Origin: Flavobacterium gilvum
GTDB taxonomy: Bacteria; Bacteroidota; Bacteroidia; Flavobacteriales; Flavobacteriaceae
Assembly: GCF_001761465.1 (NCBI RefSeq)
Contig: NZ_CP017479.1
Location: 930,001-994,000, forward strand
Direction of reading: 5' to 3'
DNA length: 64,000 nucleotides
Below, in pieces: positions 57,788-64,000 of this stretch. Positions within the stretch are counted from its first letter, which is position 1; the number at the start of each line of letters is the position of its first letter. The notes under the pieces are model-generated. The model had not been told where the DNA came from and did not search any database. It saw nothing but the letters and a program-made list of their open reading frames with translations. The position numbers and the translations under genes were made by a program.

Positions 57788-60067
57788 ATGCAATCTATTT
57801 CCGAAGCCGCAGCATACGCACTCCGTTTCATCAACCAAACACATCAATCGGTTTTTCTAACAGGTAAGGCGGGAACGGGAAAAACTACACTTTTGCGTGA
57901 GATTATTGCAACAACTCATAAAAATACAGTTGTGGTGGCTCCAACCGGAATTGCCGCTTTGAATGCTGGTGGTGTTACGATTCATTCGATGTTTCAATTG
58001 CCTTTTGGGGGATTTATTCCTGACAATTCGGCTCCACAATTTTCTGATTCGATTAAGTTTGAAACCAAGGCTACTTTGCGTAGACATTTTAAAATGAGCG
58101 GTCAAAAACGGGCTGTAATCAAGAACATGGAATTGCTTATTATTGACGAAGTCAGTATGTTACGTGCAGATTTGCTGGATGCCATGGATTTTATGATGCA
58201 AACAGTTCGCAGGAAATCTTCCCCTTTTGGTGGTGTACAAGTTTTATTTATAGGAGATTTATTACAATTACCTCCAATTATCAGAGACGAAGAATGGCGT
58301 ACACTACGCAATTATTACCGCGGAAAATTCTTTTTTCATGCACATGTGATTCAGCAGTATCCGCCTTTATATATTGAATTATCCAAAATCTATCGCCAAA
58401 CGGATGATCGATTTATTTCGGTTTTGAATAATCTTCGAAATAATCAGATTACGAGAGAAGATATACAAACCTTGAATGAATTTGTAAATCCGGATTTTGA
58501 TTTAAAAGTTAACAAAGGTTATATCACCTTGACCACTCATAATGCAAAAGCCGATGTGATGAATGCGCAATCGCTCGAGGATTTAGAAGGAAATCAAATG
58601 TCTTTTTTGCCAGCCATCACTGGAGATTTTCCGGAAAAAATTTATCCCATTGATCCTAATTTGCATTTGAAAGTTGGTGCACAAATCATGTTTGTGAAAA
58701 ACGATTTGTCTTTTGAAAAAAACTATTTCAACGGAAAAATGGGAATTGTAAAAACAATGACCAGCAAAGAAATATGGGTGCATTTTCCTGATGAAGACAA
58801 AATGATTGAAGTTGAGAAGTACGAATGGCAAAATATTCGTTATAACGTAAACGAAATGACCAAGGAAATAGAGGAGGAGGTTTTGGGTAGTTTTGTGCAT
58901 TACCCAATCAAATTGGCTTGGGCGATTACGGTGCATAAAAGTCAGGGTTTGACGTTTGACAAAGCTGTGCTCGATGTATCGCGCGTTTTTCTTCCAGGGC
59001 AGGCATATGTGGCTTTGTCGCGTTTGCGTTCCTTAAACGGGCTTATTTTGCTTTCTCCGATGCAAATGAATGGTATTTCCAACGATCAAGAAGTTATGGA
59101 ATATGCAGAGAATAAAGCTTCGGATGAAGTTTTGGAAAATGCCTTAAAGAGGGAAACCAAAAATTTTATTCTCAACTATCTGAAAAACTGTTTCGATTGG
59201 AATGAATTGGCCCAAGAATGGCGAAACCATCAGTTCAGTTACAATGAAGAGGCCGAAAATTCACCAAAAGCCAAACACGCACTTTGGGCAAAAAATCAAG
59301 TAGGGGTCATTTGGCAATTGCTCGAACCGTCATCGAAATTCTTGGTTCAGTTGGATAAATTGTTCCACAACGAACAATTGGAACTCAATCATATTTCTGA
59401 CCGAATCAATGCTGCATTCAATTATTTTATGGAGCCAATGGATAAGTTGGTGTATGAAATTCTGTGGAAAATTGAAGAAGCAAAACGACTCAAAAAAGCA
59501 AAGGGTTTTTATGAAGAATTGGTCCTGCTTGATGATTTGCAAACCAGGGCGGTACTCCAATTGATGAAAGCCAAATTAATGATAGAGGTTTTGGTGAAAG
59601 GGGAAACCATTTCGAAAGAGAAATTGACATCTGCTGAAATTAAACAATACAAAATCAATAAAGTAGAGCGCGTTTTCGAAGATTTTAAGAAAGCTAACAT
59701 CACGCTTATTGATGACGAAAAAGACGCCGAGCGTTATACATCAAATTCAAAGAAAACCGGAAAAAAAGAACCCAAGAAATCAACTATTGAGGAAACGTAT
59801 GAGTTATGGCTGGAAAAGAAAACAGTTCAGGAAATCGCCACAATCCGCAAGTTTACTCAGGAAACGATTTTGGGTCATTTAACAAAATTAATTCAGTCAA
59901 AAACAATCACAATCGACGAAGTTTTTGCTGAAGATAAATTACAAGCCCTCAGTGAGGCTTTTGAAGGTTACAAAGAAGAAACGGTTTCTCCTTTAAAAGA
60001 AAAATACGGCGACGAATTCACCTGGGAAGAGCTACGAATGTTCAAGGCAAGTTTGAATGTTAAATAA
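57788..60067 (+). CDS. PIF1/RecD-like helicase with C-terminal HTH
   Basis: 759 residues from the ATG at 57788; the frame is open earlier but only through the terminator. Walker A LTGKAGTGKTTLL, Walker B LLIIDEVSM, and motifs of superfamily 1B (GGVQVLFIGDLLQLPP, 'AITVHKSQGLTFDKAVLD', YVALSRLRSLNGLILL). The last ~100 residues carry a helix-turn-helix (YELWLEKKTVQEIATIRKF, 'TQETILGHLTKLIQSKTI') as in HTH_40-type tails. Probably a 5'-3' DNA helicase. Confidence 0.88.
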   Translation: MQSISEAAAYALRFINQTHQSVFLTGKAGTGKTTLLREIIATTHKNTVVVAPTGIAALNAGGVTIHSMFQLPFGGFIPDNSAPQFSDSIKFETKATLRRHFKMSGQKRAVIKNMELLIIDEVSMLRADLLDAMDFMMQTVRRKSSPFGGVQVLFIGDLLQLPPIIRDEEWRTLRNYYRGKFFFHAHVIQQYPPLYIELSKIYRQTDDRFISVLNNLRNNQITREDIQTLNEFVNPDFDLKVNKGYITLTTHNAKADVMNAQSLEDLEGNQMSFLPAITGDFPEKIYPIDPNLHLKVGAQIMFVKNDLSFEKNYFNGKMGIVKTMTSKEIWVHFPDEDKMIEVEKYEWQNIRYNVNEMTKEIEEEVLGSFVHYPIKLAWAITVHKSQGLTFDKAVLDVSRVFLPGQAYVALSRLRSLNGLILLSPMQMNGISNDQEVMEYAENKASDEVLENALKRETKNFILNYLKNCFDWNELAQEWRNHQFSYNEEAENSPKAKHALWAKNQVGVIWQLLEPSSKFLVQLDKLFHNEQLELNHISDRINAAFNYFMEPMDKLVYEILWKIEEAKRLKKAKGFYEELVLLDDLQTRAVLQLMKAKLMIEVLVKGETISKEKLTSAEIKQYKINKVERVFEDFKKANITLIDDEKDAERYTSNSKKTGKKEPKKSTIEETYELWLEKKTVQEIATIRKFTQETILGHLTKLIQSKTITIDEVFAEDKLQALSEAFEGYKEETVSPLKEKYGDEFTWEELRMFKASLNVK

Positions 60068-60149
60068 ATCATTTGTTTACCAGTTACAAAAAGTGATTTA
60101 GGCAAAGTAATTATTGATAAGGTTTTCTCAGTTTTCTTAAAAAAACAAT

Positions 60150-60225
60150 TTCTCGCAAAGGTACATAGGCATAAAGAAATACATTCTAAACTTAGCGCCT
60201 TTGCGTCTTAGCGTGAAAAATCAAG
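60150..60225. repeat. Imperfect palindrome of the CGCAAAGG...CCTTTGCG type
   Basis: ctcgcaaaggtacataggc and gcgcctttgcgtcttagcg bracket this stretch. A related copy lies at 63426-63495. Such sequences are dispersed intergenic repeats of flavobacteria. Confidence 0.6.
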
Positions 60226-60303
60226 ATTAACCTAGTGATATTGAAAGCAACGGAGTTTAAGTTTCGACAAATCTAAATTTGGTTTTACATAATTTTCTAT
60301 CAT

Positions 60304-60343
60304 AAAAAAAGCGGCTGAATATAGACATTCAGCCGCTTTTTTT
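60304..60343 (-). terminator. Terminator, strong, bidirectional
   Basis: agcggctgaat and attcagccgct form an 11-bp stem around a six-base loop, flanked by seven A and seven T. It serves the small minus-strand gene and can stop transcripts from the helicase side. Confidence 0.85.
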
Positions 60344-60376
60344 GTGTTATTGTAGGTTCTTTACAAAAGATAATTT

Positions 60377-60598
60377 TTATTTGTGCGCGATACTTTGATG
60401 TTTTCTATTATAAAAAAGCAACGCGATAAAAACGATCATGTTTAAAATGATGATTAGGGAAACAATCGGATTGAAATTTAGGGCTTTTTCAAGATTTTCA
60501 GTTAATTTACTGATCGACATTAATACAAATGTTGAGATACTTACATAGGCATAGACTAAGTACAGTGATTCTTTTGTGGTAATTTGATCGTTTTTCAT
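60377..60598 (-). CDS. Small membrane protein (73 aa)
   Basis: The start is placed at the ATG at 60598 (MKNDQITTKESLYLVYAYV). Two membrane segments are visible (LYLVYAYVSISTFVLMSI, 'PIVSLIIILNMIVFIALLF'), with a basic end NRKHQSIAHK. No family recognised. A strong terminator follows. Confidence 0.55.
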   Translation of the reverse strand: MKNDQITTKESLYLVYAYVSISTFVLMSISKLTENLEKALNFNPIVSLIIILNMIVFIALLFYNRKHQSIAHK

Positions 60599-61085
60599 CT
60601 TTACTTTTTTTTTTAGTTTAATTTCAATAAATAGCTCCAAAAATGTTTTTTTTATTTACCTAAAAATTAGATATATATAAAATTATATTAAGTAAATTTC
60701 TATTAAAAAAAAATCAGCCAAAGTGCGTATTAATCCGATTAACAACAAGTATTAAATTATCATTAAATCAATAAACTTAGTTTGATAATTGGTAGAGGAA
60801 ACTGTTGTGTATTATTGGGGTGAAAATTCAACGAGGAGTTACTTCAGTCTTCGCGATGACCAAACAGTAGGAGGAGGGTTAATTATTATAAATGCTCTAA
60901 GAATTGTGTAATTGTAAATACCTCTAGTTAAACACAACATTGTCATTCAGTTGGAATCACAGCAACTTGATTAACATTCTTTCAGAATGATAAAACAAAG
61001 CGATAGAAATAAGCCAAATATTAGATTTATTTGTTTTTAAAAAAGATTAATAGTAATTTTATTGACTGATTAATCAATTTATAAA
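60599..61085. other. Intergenic region before TetR gene
   Basis: No gene seen. Degenerate pieces of the TGTCATTC...GAATGATA palindrome lie near 60941-60996. The end (61060-61075, gattgactgattaatcaatt) is a short palindromic A/T-rich stretch directly before the TetR gene and could be its operator. Confidence 0.4.
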
Positions 61086-61649
61086 ATGGATAAGAAACAA
61101 GCAATTCTCGAAACAGCACTTAAACTCTTTGTTGACAATGGTTTTCATGGAACGGCTACGAGTAAAATAGCCTCATATTCTGGTGTGGCAACAGGTACTC
61201 TTTTTAATTATTTTAAAACAAAAGAAGAATTAATATTTGCTCTATACCATTTGATTAATAAAGAAATGGACGATTATATTGTTGAGAGAATGGGTTTCCT
61301 TTCTGTTTCCAAAGAGTCCTTTCAATTTGTTTTTTCTGCAGCAGTATCCTGGAGCCTCGAAAAACCATATCACTTTCGATATCTACAGCAATTCAATCAT
61401 TCTCCTTTCTCTAAGGTTTCTGGATTAGCTGTTTTGAATAAAGAGGAAAATCCGGTTTGTGTATTAATACAAAACGGAATTGACGTTGTTCTTATAAAAC
61501 AGTTACCAGTCTTATTTATCTACATGTTGTTTTGTTCGCAAACAAGTGGCTTGTATGATTATATTTCTTCAAATAAATTTGAAAGTGCTCAACAATCTGA
61601 GTTGATTGAAGAAGCTTTTGAAATGTTTTGGAAAATGATTGAAGATTAA
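61086..61649 (+). CDS. TetR-family transcriptional regulator
   Basis: 187 residues. N-terminal TetR HTH: 'ILETALKLFVDNGFHGTATS', then KIASYSGVATGTLFNYFKTK with the invariant Thr-Leu/Phe-x-x-Tyr-Phe. The rest is a helical ligand-binding domain. It may control the DcaP-like porin or a transporter nearby; no operator can be proven. Confidence 0.9.
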   Translation: MDKKQAILETALKLFVDNGFHGTATSKIASYSGVATGTLFNYFKTKEELIFALYHLINKEMDDYIVERMGFLSVSKESFQFVFSAAVSWSLEKPYHFRYLQQFNHSPFSKVSGLAVLNKEENPVCVLIQNGIDVVLIKQLPVLFIYMLFCSQTSGLYDYISSNKFESAQQSELIEEAFEMFWKMIED

Positions 61650-61681
61650 TTAAATACATTTAGACAGATTGGTCAGTTTAT

Positions 61682-61904
61682 TACCATTAAGATATTAAGA
61701 AAATTAAGTCTAAAAATTTAATATGACTTCCGTAAATTGGATCAAAAATATTTTTTGCCACAGATTTCCACTGATTAAACGGATTTTTACGGATTTTTTA
61801 TTGTTTTAAGGTAAAAAATCTGCGAAATCTGCGTGAAAAAAATTAATCAAATTTTAATTTGGATTCCCGGGTTTATACTTAATTTTCTTAATACCTTAAT
61901 GGTA
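61682..61904. repeat. 223-bp element with 28-bp terminal inverted repeats
   Basis: 61682-61709 and 61877-61904 are complementary at 27 of 28 positions. Inside is a second imperfect palindrome (gccacagatttcc...ctgcgaaatctgcg). No coding capacity. Its right flank matches in reverse the left flank of the palindrome at 40863-40922. MITE-like or structural repeat. Confidence 0.75.
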
Positions 61905-61936
61905 AAAAAACTTTTTTTGGTTCACTTAACGAACGG

Positions 61937-63199
61937 TCATAATTTGTTTTTATAAAAAGTATTATTGAAGACATATCTAAAGGAAAACTGCAGTTTCACG
62001 TCAGTTCCGATGTTTCCTCTTGCTGCCGGAAGATTGAATTGCGGATCTCCAGCAAAATCATTGTTTTGTCTTTGGCCCCATTGTAATTCTGGTCCCAAAA
62101 TGCAGTTTTTTACCGGTGAATATAAAAGATTGACACTTGCATATTGCCCTTTTTTATAGGCAGTGGATAATTGTGCTTCGGTGGTGTCATTTTTAACCAT
62201 AGAATATCCAAAAGAAGTGCTGAATTTCGGACTCCAATTAATATCAAAATAGCTCACAACCCCTATCATCGGAATGGCGATTCCCTTGATTGGTGCTACT
62301 TGATTGTCATATTGTCTTTTGATTCCCACATCAGCTTCGGCATCGTTCATATAGTTCTGGATTCCAGCACCTGTGGTAAATGCGCCATGAAAAATGATGT
62401 TTTCTCCAAACATTAATTTAGTGCTCAAACTCAAACCCCAACCTACTGTACTTCCTGTTAAATCGTATTGATCGGAGTTGTTGTCTTCCCATTTCATACT
62501 GCGAAGAGTACCGGCCAATTCCATGTAACCCCAATAATCAGTATATCGGTATTCTGTTGTAAAATCAGGAACCGAAAATCGTGGTTTTACATCAACAAGC
62601 AATGTGCTGTATTCGAATCCGCCTGTTCCGTAAGGTCCCTGATCGGCAGTGGCACCTGGGCGTTCTACTGCTATTGAAAACAGATTGTGTTCATTGCTAA
62701 TTGGGGTGTAACGCACCTGCACGTTTCTGAGGAATGGTAAAGCATTTGGACCCATAAATTCTACAATATTTGGATAGACATCGGTATCTGTAAACAAACT
62801 ATTGGTTTGTCCTACTAGAAATTTGCCCAATTCAAAATAGGCGTGTTTAAGCCGAAATGCTGTATTTCCAACTTCTTTCCCCATTCCAAATAAGTCAAAT
62901 TCAAAATGGGTTTTTACTTCGCCCAAAGGAGTATCCATATAATTTTTTATTCCAAACATAGTTTGTCTGACGCTCATAAAATACACACCCTGATTTTGGT
63001 ATTCATTCCCCTGGCTGTCCAAAATTTGGGTAGGCCTCATGGTATCATACCAATCCGGGTTCATTCTGCCAAAATCATAGCCGGAGTCCATCATAATAAA
63101 TCCAAAGATTTCCATTGATTTATCTTGATCATTTTTTTGGGCAAAAAGACAACAGCTAAACAAAAAAAGAAACAGATAAGAGTTGGATAGTTTCATCAT
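61937..63199 (-). CDS. DcaP-like outer-membrane porin
   Basis: 420 residues. Signal peptide (MMKLSNSYLFLFLFSCCLFAQ), then 'SMEIFGFIMMDSGYDFGRMN', 'VKTHFEFDLFGMG' and 'AYFELGKFLVGQTNSLFTD', which match DcaP-type trimeric porins, and a C-terminal strand ending in FRYVFNNTFYKNKL. It should form a diffusion channel for anionic or small organic solutes. No partner transporter in the window. Confidence 0.82.
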   Translation of the reverse strand: MMKLSNSYLFLFLFSCCLFAQKNDQDKSMEIFGFIMMDSGYDFGRMNPDWYDTMRPTQILDSQGNEYQNQGVYFMSVRQTMFGIKNYMDTPLGEVKTHFEFDLFGMGKEVGNTAFRLKHAYFELGKFLVGQTNSLFTDTDVYPNIVEFMGPNALPFLRNVQVRYTPISNEHNLFSIAVERPGATADQGPYGTGGFEYSTLLVDVKPRFSVPDFTTEYRYTDYWGYMELAGTLRSMKWEDNNSDQYDLTGSTVGWGLSLSTKLMFGENIIFHGAFTTGAGIQNYMNDAEADVGIKRQYDNQVAPIKGIAIPMIGVVSYFDINWSPKFSTSFGYSMVKNDTTEAQLSTAYKKGQYASVNLLYSPVKNCILGPELQWGQRQNNDFAGDPQFNLPAARGNIGTDVKLQFSFRYVFNNTFYKNKL

Positions 63200-63745
63200 A
63201 ATTCTTAGGTTTAGTTAGTATTAAAAAGCATTTTTCTTTAATATGCTGCAAATGAGATACTGAAAACGATGGGTTTACTTATCAAATTTAATAAAAGTTT
63301 TGTAACTTTTTTAACTACAGTACTTTATATTTTTTCTATCCGTTTTATTTTTAACCAATTTTTGAACTTAGAATTTCGTATTGGTCTCAAATTGCACGCT
63401 TGAGGGATTGACGTTTTTGAGTAAGGATTTTTTCTCGTAAAGAAGCAAAGGCGCAAAGTTTTGCAACGAATACTTTGCGTCTTTACGTCTTTGCCAGATT
63501 TTATTAGGAACTAAAACTATAATATGCTTATTTTGATTTCAGATTCGAGCTTTTTTGGCTGTTTTAATGATCGTTTTTTCTTGAATGAAGGAAATGCTTC
63601 TTTTTTACAAAAAAACAAAACTGTGCTTTTAAAATCATTCTTTTTTTAGAGATTAAATCAAACCGAAAAGGCTTAAAACAAAAAATCACGAACAAAACCT
63701 TTTGATTGGCTTCATTCGTGATTTTAAGTAATGAATTTTATATTT
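63200..63745. other. Intergenic region with one dispersed repeat
   Basis: No gene seen. A palindromic copy of the GCAAAGGCGCAAAG...CTTTGCGTCTTTACG repeat lies at about 63426-63495, related to that at 60150-60225. The remainder is A/T-rich; the porin's promoter should be in 63200-63300 on the minus strand but no exact -7 box is visible. Confidence 0.5.
63682..63725 (-). terminator. Terminator after the SPOR-domain gene
   Basis: aaaatcacgaa (63682-63692) pairs with ttcgtgatttt (63715-63725) around a 22-base loop. On the minus strand the left arm is followed by a T-rich tract. Confidence 0.7.
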
Positions 63746-64000
63746 CTACAAAGACTGAATCAAAATCCATGCTTCTGGATTATCAGTTTCAGTAATTGAA
63801 TCTTTTTCTTTTTCCGCTTCCGCAAAAGTAGCGTAGCTTCCGTATAAAACAGGGTATAATCCATTTTTGTTAATTCCCAAAACTCTAGCGTCAAAGCCTT
63901 TGGCTATAAGCTGTCTGTATCTTTTTTGGGCGTTAGCCTCGCTTCTGAAGGCACCGGCCATGATGTGATACGGTAATTTAGCTACCTCTTCTTTTTCCTC
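63746..64000 (-). CDS. SPOR-domain protein, 5' partial
   Basis: The frame is open to the window edge, so the start lies beyond 64000. The visible C-terminal 85 residues are a SPOR domain ('YHIMAGAFRSEANAQKRYRQ', 'DARVLGINKNGLYPVLYGSY', 'AEAEKEKDSI'), which binds denuded septal peptidoglycan. In flavobacteria such domains are often at the end of larger envelope or regulatory proteins. What the N-terminal part holds cannot be seen. Confidence 0.8.
   Translation of the reverse strand, partial: EEKEEVAKLPYHIMAGAFRSEANAQKRYRQLIAKGFDARVLGINKNGLYPVLYGSYATFAEAEKEKDSITETDNPEAWILIQSL

Noticed and set aside
61086..61649. TetR gene and DcaP-like porin as a regulated pair
   Set aside because: They are convergent, separated by a repeat element, and no shared operator could be identified.

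Overview
The window looks like a Flavobacteriaceae chromosome, probably Flavobacterium or a close relative. The DNA is AT-rich, promoters match the Bacteroidetes form (TTG or TTTG, about 18-21 bases, then TAnnTTTG), and the chromosomal genes are typical of flavobacteria (a DUF4175 coiled-coil protein, a YtxH/holin-like/DUF6327 trio, a DUF2807 protein, Skp-like and DcaP-like envelope proteins). A parS-like cluster beside mnmG suggests the replication-origin-proximal part of the chromosome.

Positions 1 to about 30633 are most of a Mu-like prophage whose left end (transposase genes) lies before the window. Small early genes (1-2881) are followed by a diversity-generating retroelement (DGR, 3064-5094): two small target genes with variable repeats, one template repeat and a reverse transcriptase. 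After accessory genes, the head and packaging genes lie on the minus strand (6989-13697: tail-completion-like protein, gpG-like protein, MuF head protein with a fused metallopeptidase domain, DUF935 portal, DUF1320, terminase). From 13893 the plus strand carries prohead protease/scaffold, capsid, lysis genes (holin, CHAP endolysin, likely u-spanin), tail sheath, tube, frameshifted tail chaperone, tape measure, baseplate, fibres and a seven-repeat propeller-like protein. The last prophage gene is a thymidylate-synthase-family enzyme behind a structured leader, where Mu itself carries its DNA-modification gene mom. Three ~22-bp iterations ending in ...TACA at 30633 are the proposed right end.

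Positions 30634-64000 are chromosomal: an outer-membrane barrel protein, an AAA/DUF4143 ATPase, tex, a Bro-N protein, a CDF transporter, rpiB, rnr, a LysE-type exporter, tRNA-Cys with duplicated 3' end and terminator, folB, glnS, a stress-type membrane trio, a stomatin-like SPFH protein, gltX, a DUF4175 protein, ybeY, the parS cluster, mnmG, a methyltransferase, a Skp-like lipoprotein, a PIF1-like helicase, a TetR regulator, a DcaP-like porin and a partial SPOR-domain protein. Dispersed palindromic repeats occupy many gaps.

The most unusual parts are: the DGR that diversifies two small proteins without signal peptide, away from the tail genes and with no recognisable Avd; the MuF-metallopeptidase fusion with a convergent small gene that could be its immunity partner; the thymidylate-synthase-like enzyme with Asp at the pyrimidine-specificity position; the competing-hairpin RNA in front of it; and a 47-nt tRNA-like minihelix in the early region. 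All calls come from reading the sequence; no database search was run.
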